Shown here one piece after another: positions 26,186-34,691 of a stretch of DNA of 64,000 bases. Source of the stretch: Solirubrobacter deserti. GTDB lineage: Bacteria > Actinomycetota > Thermoleophilia > Solirubrobacterales > Solirubrobacteraceae. Below the pieces are notes generated by a model. It saw only the letters and a list, made by a program, of their open reading frames with translations. It was not told the origin of the DNA and ran no database searches. Location: the NCBI RefSeq assembly GCF_027587175.1, contig NZ_JAPCID010000043.1, positions 1 to 64,000 on the forward strand. The letters run 5' to 3'. How positions within the stretch are numbered: the first letter of the stretch is position 1; each line of letters begins with the position of its first letter. A program made the position numbers and the translations under genes.

Positions 26186-27769
26186 CTAACGGGTGAGCTC
26201 GACGCGGTTGCGCCCGGCGGCCTTGGCCGCGTAGAGGGCGCGATCGGCCTGGCGGAGCAGGCTCTCGCCGTCGGTGGCGTCCAGCGGGTAGGTGGCGATG
26301 CCGAGGCTGGCGGTGATCTCGCGCTCGACGCGCGCGATGTCGATCTGGGCGACCGCGTTGCGCACCTTCTCGGCCACTTCGAGGGCGCCGTCCTGGTCGG
26401 TGTCGGGGAGCAGCAGGACGAACTCCTCGCCGCCGAGACGGCCCGCGAAGTCGCTGGCGCGGACGGTGCCGGAGAGGGCCTGGCCGACCGCGGCCAGCAC
26501 GTCGTCGCCGGCGCCGTGCCCGAAGCGGTCGTTGATCTGCTTGAAGTGGTCGAGGTCGAGCAGGACCGCGCTGAACGGGGACACCGCGCGGCCGGCGTGG
26601 GCGACCATGCGCTTGAGGGTGTCCTGGCAGGAACGGGCGTTGGGCAGGCCGGTCAGCGCGTCGGTGGCCGCACGCGTCTCGGCGATCGCCAGCATCCGCA
26701 GGTTGGCCAGGACCGGTCCGGCCTGCGCGACGGACTCGGTGACGCGGCTGCGGTGGTGGTCCTCGATCGGCCGCTCGCTCTGCACGAGCACCGCGCCGAT
26801 CACCTCGCCGCCCACCAGGGACGGGACGCAGGTGACCTCCTCGGCGGTGTTGCCGCAGATCGAGCAGGCGACGAGCGGGTCATAGCCGCGTCCCTGCTCG
26901 TAGGAGCGGGCGAGCCGCACGGCCAGGCAGTCCTCGGGCGTCGCGCCCGTCAACCGCTCGTTGAGCGGCGAGTCCGCGGCGACGGGCGTGGCCGCGGCGA
27001 TGCGGTTGTCGGAGTGGTTGCGGTTGAGGATCGTCACCACGCCGCCCGGGAGGCTGCGCTCCAGGTGCCGCTTGACGAGCCCGTAGGCCTGCGCCTCGTC
27101 GCGCATGACCTGCATCATCTCGGTGAACTCGGCCTGGCCGGCGCGGGAGTGCTCGTCCGCGGCCCGCCGTCGGCGGGCGGACCGCGCGGCGCTCTCGAGG
27201 GTGAGGAAACCCAGCACGCCGAAGAGCAGGCTGATACCGATCACCAGGCCGATCGACAGGCGCCCGGCCGCGGCCAGCTCACGGTCCTTCTGCTGCTCGA
27301 GCTCGGCCTGCACCTCCGCGTTGACGGCGCGGAGGCGGTCGAAGACGCGCTTGCGCGCCTCGGTCTCGGAGATCGAGGTGGCCGCGTTCTGGTCGGCGCG
27401 CAGCCGCGCGATCTCGCGCTCGGCCATCCGCTGCCACTGCTCGGCGATCCGCACCTGCCGGTCGATCAGCGCGCGGATCTCCGGGCCGGCGAGGGAGCGC
27501 GCCTCGCCCGTGGCGAGCGTGAAGTCGGTCTGGCCGCGCCGGTACGGGTCCAGGAACTCCTCGCGCCGCGTGAGCGCGAAGCCGCGCAGGCCGGTCTGCT
27601 GATCGAGCATCGCCGTCAACATGCCCTGGCCGCTCTGGCTCTCCTCAAAGGCGCGCGTCGCGGCCTCGTGCTGGGCCCGGTTGGTGAACCACACCGCGAG
27701 CACCACGACGGCGATGCCGAAGCCCAGCAGCAGACGGGCGCGCGAGTTGATCGGCAGGGACGAGGGCAT
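26186..27769 (-). CDS. Membrane diguanylate cyclase: CHASE3, cytosolic sensor region, GGDEF
   Basis: 527 residues; start preceded by AGAGGTGGGGAG. A membrane helix lies at about 9-27 and an extracytoplasmic CHASE3 domain at about 30-170 (QQTGLRGFALTRREEFLDPY is the hallmark). A second membrane helix is at about 172-193. A GAF-like region (about 215-355) contains the cysteine cluster CSICGNTAEEVTC. The GGDEF domain spans about 360-527 with active-site GGEEF at 446-450. The inhibitory I-site RxxD (RASD, 437-440) stands five residues before it, so product inhibition by c-di-GMP is expected. It makes c-di-GMP from GTP in response to an external and possibly redox/metal cue. No EIL phosphodiesterase is in the window. 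Confidence 0.9.
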   Translation of the reverse strand: MPSSLPINSRARLLLGFGIAVVVLAVWFTNRAQHEAATRAFEESQSGQGMLTAMLDQQTGLRGFALTRREEFLDPYRRGQTDFTLATGEARSLAGPEIRALIDRQVRIAEQWQRMAEREIARLRADQNAATSISETEARKRVFDRLRAVNAEVQAELEQQKDRELAAAGRLSIGLVIGISLLFGVLGFLTLESAARSARRRRAADEHSRAGQAEFTEMMQVMRDEAQAYGLVKRHLERSLPGGVVTILNRNHSDNRIAAATPVAADSPLNERLTGATPEDCLAVRLARSYEQGRGYDPLVACSICGNTAEEVTCVPSLVGGEVIGAVLVQSERPIEDHHRSRVTESVAQAGPVLANLRMLAIAETRAATDALTGLPNARSCQDTLKRMVAHAGRAVSPFSAVLLDLDHFKQINDRFGHGAGDDVLAAVGQALSGTVRASDFAGRLGGEEFVLLLPDTDQDGALEVAEKVRNAVAQIDIARVEREITASLGIATYPLDATDGESLLRQADRALYAAKAAGRNRVELTR

Positions 27770-27823
27770 CTCCCCACCTCTGTTCGACCACCCGGTCCTG
27801 GCCTTGAACCGGCGGTCCGCTGA

Positions 27824-28603
27824 TCAGGGGAGCACGCGTACCCCCAGCTCCCGGAACGGCGCCACCAGTGGTTCGGGAGCATCGCGCTCGGTGGCCAGGT
27901 GCGTGAGACTGTCGGCCGGACCGACGACGAACGGCGCGACGGTGCCCAGCTTGTCCCGGTGCGCCAGCCCGACGACGAGGTTCGCGCGTTCGAGCAGCGT
28001 CCGCCGGACGTCGGCCTCGTCGGGATACTGCTGGCTGATCCCATGCTCGGCGTGGATGCTCCAGACGCCGAGAAAGCAGACGTCCGCCGTGATCTGCCGG
28101 TAGGCGGCGACCGTCTGCGCGCCGACGGCGACCATCGCGCGCGGCTCGAGCCGCCCGCCGATGACGACCACCTCCGCGCCGGGGAGGCGGGCGAGCGCCG
28201 CCGCCACCGGAGGGCTGTGGGTGACGAAGGTGCCCGTGTGGTCGGGTGGGATCGCGTCGACCAGCGCGAGCGCGGTGCTGCCGCCGTCCACGATCACGAC
28301 CTGCCCCGGGACGAGCATGGTCGCCGCGGCCCGGGCGACCGCCCGCTTGGCGTCGGCGCCCTGCGCCTGCCGGCCCTCGTACGTGATCGCGGTCGACGAG
28401 CGCGCCAGCGCGCCGCCGTGGACCCGGACCAGCCGGCCGGCCTCGGCCAGCTCGTCGAGGTCGCGCCGGATGGTGTGGGGGGACACGTCGAGCAGCGTCT
28501 GGAGCTCGGTCGCGACCACGCGCCCGGACGCGGTCAGCTCGTCCAGGATCCGGCGCTGGCGCTCGTCCTTGAGCAGGGCGCCGCGCTCAGGCGGCGACGT
28601 CAT
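27824..28603 (-). CDS. DeoR-family transcriptional regulator
   Basis: 259 residues. The N-terminal DeoR helix-turn-helix is at 10-65 (ERQRRILDELTASGRVVATELQ, SPHTIRRDLDELAEAGRLVRVHGG). The C-terminal DeoRC sensor domain has VIVDGGSTALALVDAIP and FLGVWSIHAEHGIS, the phosphosugar-binding pattern. It overlaps the DUF4406 gene by 17 bases and is co-transcribed with it. It probably represses this operon through the palindrome at 28988-29011, with release by a phosphorylated sugar or nucleoside-derived ligand. Confidence 0.88.
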   Translation of the reverse strand: MTSPPERGALLKDERQRRILDELTASGRVVATELQTLLDVSPHTIRRDLDELAEAGRLVRVHGGALARSSTAITYEGRQAQGADAKRAVARAAATMLVPGQVVIVDGGSTALALVDAIPPDHTGTFVTHSPPVAAALARLPGAEVVVIGGRLEPRAMVAVGAQTVAAYRQITADVCFLGVWSIHAEHGISQQYPDEADVRRTLLERANLVVGLAHRDKLGTVAPFVVGPADSLTHLATERDAPEPLVAPFRELGVRVLP

Positions 28604-28967
28604 GCTGCGCCAAGGGCAGCTCGTCCACGGCCGTCACGACGAGCTTGCCCGCCGCGCGGGCGCAGGCGACCATCTCGTCCGCGCCCGCCGACGGGCCGCC
28701 CATGCGCAGGACGGCGTCGCAGCGCTCGGCGAGGCGCCGCCCGACGGGGTGGAAGATCTCGTCGAACACCGCGTCGCCGACCTGCGTGCTGCCCGCCAGC
28801 TCGACGAGCGGCAGGGCCACGGCCTCGCCGGTGATCGGGGTGTGGCCGGCGCGGAAGACCTCCAGCGCCGTGCGGTTCATGGCGGCGACGTTGGCCGCGA
28901 GCTTGTCGGGGTCGTCGCCCGTGCCCGAGCGATACGGGCCGGCGACCAACACGAGGAGCGAGTTCAT
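28587..28967 (-). CDS. DUF4406 / nucleoside 2-deoxyribosyltransferase-like protein
   Basis: 126 residues from ATG 28967. The opening LLVLVAGPYRSG is the nucleotide-sugar binding loop of the nucleoside 2-deoxyribosyltransferase superfamily. HTPITGEAVALPL and a later RMGGPSAGADEMVACARAAG block follow as in DUF4406 proteins. Superfamily enzymes exchange or cleave the N-glycosidic bond of (deoxy)nucleosides or nucleotides; the exact substrate is not visible. Leading a DeoR operon fits nucleoside or sugar-phosphate metabolism. Confidence 0.72.
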   Translation of the reverse strand: MNSLLVLVAGPYRSGTGDDPDKLAANVAAMNRTALEVFRAGHTPITGEAVALPLVELAGSTQVGDAVFDEIFHPVGRRLAERCDAVLRMGGPSAGADEMVACARAAGKLVVTAVDELPLAQHDVAA

Positions 28968-28987
28968 TGCACCATTGTGCTCGTTTC

Positions 28988-29011
28988 TGCTCGAACCTGC
29001 AAGTTCGAGCA
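28988..29011 (-). promoter_or_regulatory. Operator-like palindrome upstream of the DUF4406-deoR operon
   Basis: TGCTCGAAC (28988-28996) and GTTCGAGCA (29003-29011) form a perfect 9-bp inverted repeat around CTGCAA. An additional direct TGCTCG lies at 28978-28983. It is 20 bases upstream of the first ATG, suiting autorepression by the DeoR protein. Confidence 0.65.
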
Positions 29012-29044
29012 TGCCGCCGCGAGGCGACGACGATCGGCGCGACG

Positions 29045-29428
29045 TCACGCTCCGTCGCTGGATTCGGCATGAGGACGGCTCGCTCGCGCCAGCGCCACCA
29101 GGATGCCGGCCTGCGCCGCCGCGTCGAGCAGGTACGAGGGAGCGATGCGCCCGCGAGCCACGTAGACGACATCGATCGCCGCCAGCGACGCGGCGCTCCC
29201 GGCCGCGAGACCCAGCACCTCCGGCGTGACCCGGCGGCGGGCCGCGGCGCTCGCGACGGTCCCGCCGACCACGGTCACGACCGCGCCGACGGTCTGCACG
29301 AGCCACCACTCGCGCTTGGGTCCCGTGACCGCCTCGAACGCGCGCCGCGAGACGAACGGCAGCAGCCCGGTCCCAAGGTAGTACGCGGCTTGCCCCAACA
29401 GCACGGGTCGTGCGCGTTCGGTGTCCAT
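29045..29428 (-). CDS. Small four-helix membrane protein
   Basis: 127 residues with about four hydrophobic segments: LLGQAAYYLGTGLLPFV, VQTVGAVVTVVGGTVASA, VLGLAAGSAASLAAIDVVYVA and YLLDAAAQAGILVALA. A conserved-looking KREWWLVQTVG follows the first helix, and a polar tail follows the last. It resembles small uncharacterised actinobacterial membrane proteins with a WWLVQ motif; no function assigned. It has its own transcription unit. Confidence 0.6.
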   Translation of the reverse strand: MDTERARPVLLGQAAYYLGTGLLPFVSRRAFEAVTGPKREWWLVQTVGAVVTVVGGTVASAAARRRVTPEVLGLAAGSAASLAAIDVVYVARGRIAPSYLLDAAAQAGILVALARASRPHAESSDGA

Positions 29429-29515
29429 GACCCCGGTGCTACCCGCCGGGACCCACTCAGCGCGACAGCGGGCACTCGTGTGTCGTCATGGCAGGCCATA
29501 CGCCGGTTCCTCGCA

Positions 29516-29543
29516 GCCGCGGGCGGTTAACCGCACCCGCGGC
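29516..29543 (+). promoter_or_regulatory. Large hairpin in the leader of the secreted beta protein
   Basis: GCCGCGGG (29516-29523) pairs with CCCGCGGC (29536-29543), enclosing the self-complementary CGGTTAACCG (29524-29533). It lies 103 bases upstream of the TTG start at 29646, in the 217-base gap after the divergent membrane gene. It could be an operator, attenuator or leader structure. I see no known riboswitch core. Confidence 0.45.
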
Positions 29544-29645
29544 GTCGGCGCGCCCCGAGCAACTCACGAGCGCCCCGTACGAAGCGAACCCGGGACCGAT
29601 GAAACGCTTCAGCCCTCCCCGGAATCGCCTCTTACAGGAGCTGCT

Positions 29646-31838
29646 TTGAACCTCGCCCTCCGTGCCGCGGCCGCCACCCTGGCGGCCGTTGCGCTCACCC
29701 CTGCCGTAGCGTCCGCCCAGCAGCAGTACACCGTCGACTTCGGCTGGACGCCGGAGCAGCCGACCGTGACCGAAAAGGCCACGCTGCGCGCCGCGACCAC
29801 CGCGCCGGACGTCAACTGGGACTTCGACGCCGACGGCGACTTCGACGCCCGAGGCGCCGTCGTCGAGCACCAGTTCGCGACGGCCGGCGCCCACCGCGTG
29901 ACCGTGACCGCGAGCTGGCCCGGCGCCGCGCCGATCGTCAAGAAGACGACCAAGTCGATCTGGGTGCAGGCCGCCGCGCAGGCCACCCCGACCCCGACCC
30001 CGACCGCCACGCCGGTCGTGACCCCCGCGGCCACGCCGGACATGGCGCCGGTCTCCACGCCGGCGCCCGCTCCGGCTCCGCCGCCCTGCCTGAAGGTCGT
30101 CCCGCTCGGTGGCGGCACCGACGCCGACACCGCCGGCTGCTTCACGCAGTCGACGATCCCGAACGCGACCCGCTACCGGACGCCCTCTTCGGTCGACATC
30201 AACGGCTTCGTCCTCAAGCCGCACCCGGGCAAGTTCGTGGACGTCGAGGTCCCGCGGCCCGGCGGCAAGCTGTGGGTGCGCTCGGCGGGCGTGACCGTCT
30301 ACCTGACCGGCAGCACGACGCCTCCGCCGGTGCTCCATACGGGCGCGCTGAACTGGAACATCGCGGGCGCCGAAGTCAAGGGCTTCCAGATGAGCTCGCT
30401 CGGCGGGATGAAGGTCAAGTCGCTCTCCGCGCCCAAGCTGCTGCCGAACGGCACCGCGCAGCTGACCGCGAGCTTCGTGCTGCCGTCCAAGCTCGGCGGC
30501 GGCACCTCCGACCAGCCCGCGACGATCAAGACGGGCGCCGGCGCGCCGCCGATCCTGTTCAAGCTCAAGCACGCCTCGCTGCCGGGCCTGGACCTGAGCT
30601 CGCTGACCGTCCGCTACGCGAACGCCGACAACTGGGCCGTCGACGCCAAGGTGCAGCTGCCGCAGCCGATCGGGCTGAAGGTCACGGGCGGGCTGTCGGT
30701 CAAGAACGGTGCGTTCAACCAGCTCTACAGCAACACGAGCCTGGGCTCCAAGCACGGCCCGGTCCACCTCAAGCGCCTCAGCTTCGCGATCGAGGCCGAC
30801 GCGGCCAAGAGCGCCTGCAAGGCGCCGGGCGCCAAGCTCTCCATGTGCGGTGACCTGTCGCTGACCGCCGGCCCGACGCTGCTCGGCGCGCCCGCCCTCT
30901 CCCTCGACGGCGGGTTCGGCCTCAACGTGTTCGAGACCAAGCCGAGCGTGCTGAAGGCGTACGGCAAGGTCAAGCTCGTCGGCATGACGCTCAAGGACGC
31001 CGAGTTCGAGATGCGCGACACCGGCTACGTCGGCGTCAAGTCCAAGATGCACATGGGCTGGGACGGCGTGGCGACGATCAAGGGCACGTCGAGCATCGAG
31101 TTCCAGGGAGCGAAGTTCAACGGCGAGTCCAAGGACCAGGTGTGCCTGGAGTTCGTCGACTACTGCCTCGGGGCCGAGACGCTGATCTCGACCAAGGGCA
31201 TCGCCGCCTGCCTGACGATCGACCTGTGGGCGTACGACTGGCATCCGGGCATCGGCGTCAAGTGGGGCCAGTGGCCGGACCTGTACTGGAGCGGCTGCGA
31301 CCTCGCCCCGTACCGCGAGACGTTCGCCAAGGCGGCCGCCGCGGGTGACCGCAGCGTGCGCCTGCCCGCCGGCCTGCCGGGCGCGGCGATCGCGATCAAG
31401 GGTGCCGAGGGCGCGCCGCGCGTCGCGCTCGTCGGCCCGAAGGGCGAGCGCTTCGAGGTGCCCGCGGACAACCGCCCCGTCGCGACCAAGCGCTTCTTCG
31501 TGATGAAGGCGCCGGCGACCGACCTGACGCAGATCGCGATCGCCAAGCCGAGCGCCGGCACGTGGAAGGTCGTCCCGCTCGATGGCGCGACCCTCACCTC
31601 CGTCAAGTCGGCCGAGGGCCTGGCCCGGCCGTCCGTGAAGGCCAAGCTGCGCAAGGGCAAGCTGACCTACACGGTCAAGCGCATCCCCGGCCAGGTCGTG
31701 CGCTTCACCCAGAACGGCCGTGACCTCGGCCGCGCCCGCGGCGCCAAGGGCTCGCTGCGGGTGAAGGCCAAGGGCACGGTCGTCGCCCTGGTCGAGCAGA
31801 ACGGCCGCCTGCGCGACCGCGTGACGATCAAGCGGTAG
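29646..31838 (+). CDS. Large secreted beta-rich protein with PKD-like domain
   Basis: 730 residues from TTG 29646, chosen because AGGAG ends five bases before it and the signal peptide (LRAAAATLAAVALTPAVASA) begins there; the open frame upstream has no such support. About 25-115 is a PKD-like domain (DFDADGDFDARGAVVEHQF). About 118-150 is a Thr/Pro/Ala linker. About 150-560 is a long series of beta strands with repeated AKLxxxG elements and scattered Cys pairs (SACKAPGAKLSMCG, CLEFVDYC). The basic C-terminal part ends TVVALVEQNGRLRDRVTIKR. No enzyme motif. Probably a cell-envelope or extracellular-matrix protein; family unknown. Confidence 0.7.
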   Translation: MNLALRAAAATLAAVALTPAVASAQQQYTVDFGWTPEQPTVTEKATLRAATTAPDVNWDFDADGDFDARGAVVEHQFATAGAHRVTVTASWPGAAPIVKKTTKSIWVQAAAQATPTPTPTATPVVTPAATPDMAPVSTPAPAPAPPPCLKVVPLGGGTDADTAGCFTQSTIPNATRYRTPSSVDINGFVLKPHPGKFVDVEVPRPGGKLWVRSAGVTVYLTGSTTPPPVLHTGALNWNIAGAEVKGFQMSSLGGMKVKSLSAPKLLPNGTAQLTASFVLPSKLGGGTSDQPATIKTGAGAPPILFKLKHASLPGLDLSSLTVRYANADNWAVDAKVQLPQPIGLKVTGGLSVKNGAFNQLYSNTSLGSKHGPVHLKRLSFAIEADAAKSACKAPGAKLSMCGDLSLTAGPTLLGAPALSLDGGFGLNVFETKPSVLKAYGKVKLVGMTLKDAEFEMRDTGYVGVKSKMHMGWDGVATIKGTSSIEFQGAKFNGESKDQVCLEFVDYCLGAETLISTKGIAACLTIDLWAYDWHPGIGVKWGQWPDLYWSGCDLAPYRETFAKAAAAGDRSVRLPAGLPGAAIAIKGAEGAPRVALVGPKGERFEVPADNRPVATKRFFVMKAPATDLTQIAIAKPSAGTWKVVPLDGATLTSVKSAEGLARPSVKAKLRKGKLTYTVKRIPGQVVRFTQNGRDLGRARGAKGSLRVKAKGTVVALVEQNGRLRDRVTIKR

Positions 31839-32994
31839 CGCTCCCGTCACCTCGCGCGAGCGGCGACGCGTAGAACTCGCGCAGCGCGCGCACGAGCTCA
31901 TCGGGCACCTCCATGGCGGCGAAGTGGCCGCCGCGGGGGTGCTCGGTCCACGAGACGATGTTCGTGTTGTCGCGCTCCGCGAACGGCCGGATCGTCTTGA
32001 AGTCGTCGGCGAACACGGCGACGCCGATCGGGCCGTCATTGACGCGCGACGGCGTGTCCTTCTCGACGTGGTGGAACACGACGGCACCGGCCGACGTGTT
32101 GGTCAGCCACTGAAGGCTGACCTGCACGAGCACCTGCTCGGGGCTCATCAGGCTGGTGCCGTTGCCGAAGTTCTCGAACAGCTCGTGATAGGCGAGCATC
32201 CCGACCGGCGAGTCGCTCAGTGCCGCGGCGATCGTGAGCGGGCGCTTGGCGTTCATGTCGGCGTAGCCGTTGACGGTCTGGAACCAGCCCGCGAACTCGA
32301 GCGCCGCGTAGTCGTCGGGGCCCATGCTCTCGAACTCGGCCGGATCCCCCGAGGGGAACGAGAACAGCTGCAGCACGTGCGCACCGAGGAATCCCTCGGG
32401 ATGCAGGATCGCCAGCTCGCGGGAGAGCATCGCCCCGCCATCGGAGCCGTGCGCGCCGTAGCTCTCGTAGCCCAGCCCGCGCATCAGCCGGTCGAAGGCC
32501 CGGGCGGTGCGCTCCAGCGTCCATTCGGTCGACGACAGGGGCGTGCTGAAGCCCATGCCCGGCAGGCTGGGGATGACCAGGTGGAAGGCATCCTCGGCGC
32601 GGCCGCCGTGCGCCGCCGGGTCGCTCAGCGGGCCGATCATGTCGAGGAAGTCCGCGAACGAGCCGGGGTAGGTGTGCGTGAGCAGCAGCGGCGTCGCGTG
32701 CTCGTGCGGTGAACGGATGTGCAGAAAGTGCAACGTCTGCCCGTCGATCTCCGTCCGGAACTGCGGGTGGGCGTTCATCCGCGCCTCGTGGGCGCGCCAG
32801 TCGAACTCGCTGCGCCACCGCTCGATCATCGCGCGCAGATACGAGGTGGGCGCTCCCTGCTGCCAGCCGGCACCGGGCCACTCCGCCGCGTAGCGGGTCC
32901 GGGCCAGTCGGTCCTGAAGGTCGTCGAGGGCGCTCTGCGGAATGTCGATCGTGAACGGCTCGATCGTCAGGGCGTTGTCGGCAGTGGTCGTCAT
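31828..32994 (-). CDS. Microsomal-type epoxide hydrolase
   Basis: 388 residues from ATG 32994; an upstream in-frame extension lies in the promoter region and is rejected. Residues 10-115 are the EHN N-terminal domain with oxyanion-hole THTYPGS (107-112, the HGWPGS equivalent). Then comes the alpha/beta-hydrolase core with nucleophile Asp185 in GSDGGA. The catalytic base is His357 in HPRGGHFAAME, and cap-domain tyrosines supply the ring-opening proton. It would hydrolyse epoxides to diols. It is divergent from a WYL regulator, suggesting detoxification induced by substrate. The 3' end overlaps the convergent secreted-protein gene by 11 bases. Confidence 0.87.
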   Translation of the reverse strand: MTTTADNALTIEPFTIDIPQSALDDLQDRLARTRYAAEWPGAGWQQGAPTSYLRAMIERWRSEFDWRAHEARMNAHPQFRTEIDGQTLHFLHIRSPHEHATPLLLTHTYPGSFADFLDMIGPLSDPAAHGGRAEDAFHLVIPSLPGMGFSTPLSSTEWTLERTARAFDRLMRGLGYESYGAHGSDGGAMLSRELAILHPEGFLGAHVLQLFSFPSGDPAEFESMGPDDYAALEFAGWFQTVNGYADMNAKRPLTIAAALSDSPVGMLAYHELFENFGNGTSLMSPEQVLVQVSLQWLTNTSAGAVVFHHVEKDTPSRVNDGPIGVAVFADDFKTIRPFAERDNTNIVSWTEHPRGGHFAAMEVPDELVRALREFYASPLARGDGSATA

Positions 32995-33020
32995 GAACGA
33001 CAAGCTACGATCAATTCCGG

Positions 33021-33036
33021 TGCGAAACGTTCCGCA
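33021..33036. promoter_or_regulatory. Near-palindrome between epoxide hydrolase and WYL regulator
   Basis: TGCGAAACGTTCCGCA is a 16-base near-palindrome (one mismatched pair) in the 68-base divergent gap. It is a suitable binding site for the WYL-domain regulator. Confidence 0.55.
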
Positions 33037-33062
33037 ATCGATCCGGACCGGACGCGATCGGC

Positions 33063-34025
33063 GTGCGTGACACGTCGAGCCGGCTGCTGTTGCTGCTCGG
33101 GTACCTACAGAGCCAACCGGTGTGGAGCGGGGCGGACCTCGTCGCGCAGCTCGGGGTGACCGACCGGACGCTGCGCAAGGACGTCGAGCGGCTGCGTTCG
33201 CTCGGCTACCCGGTCGACGCGACGCGTGGCCCGGGCGGGGGCTATCGGCTCGGACGACACGGCCAGCTTCCACCGTTGCTGCTCAGCGACGACGAGGCGG
33301 TCGCCGTCGCGATCGGCCTCGGAAGCGCCGGCACCGCCCCTGGACTGGCCGAGGCCAGCGCGTCGGCGATGGCCAAGCTCGAGCGGACGCTTCCGGACCG
33401 GCTCCAGCGCCGCGTCCGGGCCATCCACAACAGCACCGACGTCGGGCCGGCCAACACCGGCACCAACGAGCCCGAAGCGCCGGTCGACCCTGATCTTCTC
33501 GCGCGCTTAGCCGCCGCCATCAGCGGCCGTGAAGGCGTTCGCTTCACCTACGACGGCGGCGAGCGACCGGTGACCGCGGACCCTTACCGGTTGGTGAGCT
33601 GGCAGCAGCGTTGGTATCTGGTCGCTCGCCAGCATCCGGACCGCGAGTGGCGTGTGTTCCGAGCCGACTGGATGCACCTGCGGTTCCCAGGCGCGGCACG
33701 CTTCACGCCGGCACCGCTCGACGGCGGCGACTACGCCGCGTTCGTGCTCCGCGAAGTCGCGGCCACGGGCTGGAAGTTCCACGCGCGCATCCTCGTCGAC
33801 GCGCCCGCCCAACAGGTGCTCGACCGCATCAACCCCGCGGTCGGCGTGGTCGAGACCGTCGACGACGGCCACAGCGTCCTGGTCACCGGCGCCGACAGCC
33901 TCGAGACCGTCGCCGTCTGGATCGGCATGCTCGGGATCGACTTCCACGTGACCGAGCCACCGGACCTCGTCGAGCATCTGCGGGTCCTCGCTCGCCGCTA
34001 CCAGCAGTCAGTACCAGCGTCCTGA
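33063..34025 (+). CDS. YafY-type WYL-domain transcriptional regulator
   Basis: 320 residues from GTG 33063. Residues 5-60 are an HTH (SRLLLLLGYLQSQPVWSGADL, TDRTLRKDVERLRSLGYPV). About 135-220 is a WYL domain with PYRLVSWQQRWYLVARQ. The C-terminal WCX extension is at about 240-315. WYL proteins sense nucleic acids or small ligands and regulate neighbouring genes; here the divergent epoxide hydrolase is the likely target. Confidence 0.87.
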   Translation: MRDTSSRLLLLLGYLQSQPVWSGADLVAQLGVTDRTLRKDVERLRSLGYPVDATRGPGGGYRLGRHGQLPPLLLSDDEAVAVAIGLGSAGTAPGLAEASASAMAKLERTLPDRLQRRVRAIHNSTDVGPANTGTNEPEAPVDPDLLARLAAAISGREGVRFTYDGGERPVTADPYRLVSWQQRWYLVARQHPDREWRVFRADWMHLRFPGAARFTPAPLDGGDYAAFVLREVAATGWKFHARILVDAPAQQVLDRINPAVGVVETVDDGHSVLVTGADSLETVAVWIGMLGIDFHVTEPPDLVEHLRVLARRYQQSVPAS

Positions 34026-34048
34026 GGCGCGAGCCGCCCCGTTGCGCG

Positions 34049-34681
34049 TCATGACGGGAACATCGGCTCGATCCCGCCGGTGCGCCGGTTCAGCACACGC
34101 GCCGCCAGTCGGACCCAACCGAGCACCGACACGATCGCGACCAGGCCACCGACCGCTGCCGAGGCGCCCAACGGCGCACCGATCGTCCCGGCCGCGACCG
34201 CGATCGCACTGCCACCGATGACGCTGTTGATGATCGCCACCACCGTCGCGAAGGAGAACAGCTGTGAGCGTCCTTCGGCCGGCAGCCCCATGTTCTCGAA
34301 CACGCCACGGCCGTCGTCGTGGCCCGAGAGCAGCAGGAGGTTCGCCTGGTCGCCGGCGACCTGCCGGTAGTACCCGCGGATGCGGTTGATCGCGAGCCCG
34401 TAGCGGAAGTCGGCGCTGCATTCCACAAGGCGGATGAACGTGAAGGCGCCGAGCAGGTACAGGGTGGGCAGGACGGTGAGCGCGAACACGTTGAACGCGG
34501 CGCCCACCTCGGAGGCCTGCCCGATGAAGCCCAGGGCGACGAGCGTGCTCGAGACGGCGCCGATGAACAGCGCGGTTCGCGACGCGCTTTCGCTCATCGT
34601 CTGCGACCGCGCGCCTTGAAGGGTGAAGTGCTCCGTGGTGAGCACCGCCAGCAGCTCCTGCCTGTCCGGCCCCTCGGTCAT
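34049..34681 (-). CDS. Four-helix membrane protein (RipA-family-like)
   Basis: 210 residues. After a soluble N-terminus (ELLAVLTTEHFTLQGARSQT) come two membrane helices, about 38-55 and 62-85. A cytosolic segment with YGLAINRIRGYYRQVAGDQ follows, then two more helices at about 140-190. The LQ-R-S-x-T-x-E-S-x-x-R pattern before helix 1 resembles octameric RipA-type membrane proteins, but I am not certain. It stands just downstream of the PNPOx gene on the same strand (10 bases), so it may be co-transcribed. Confidence 0.55.
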   Translation of the reverse strand: MTEGPDRQELLAVLTTEHFTLQGARSQTMSESASRTALFIGAVSSTLVALGFIGQASEVGAAFNVFALTVLPTLYLLGAFTFIRLVECSADFRYGLAINRIRGYYRQVAGDQANLLLLSGHDDGRGVFENMGLPAEGRSQLFSFATVVAIINSVIGGSAIAVAAGTIGAPLGASAAVGGLVAIVSVLGWVRLAARVLNRRTGGIEPMFPS

Positions 34682-34691
34682 CCCGGACCGC

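Noticed and set aside
29429-29645. Possible c-di-AMP or c-di-GMP riboswitch in the leader of the secreted beta protein
   Set aside because: A strong hairpin is present but I could not match the conserved core of either class; kept only as a hairpin.
31828-33273. Longer version of the epoxide hydrolase starting at 33273
   Set aside because: The extra 93 residues are Arg/Pro-rich with no homology and run through the regulator gene and the operator; ATG 32994 begins the conserved EHN domain.
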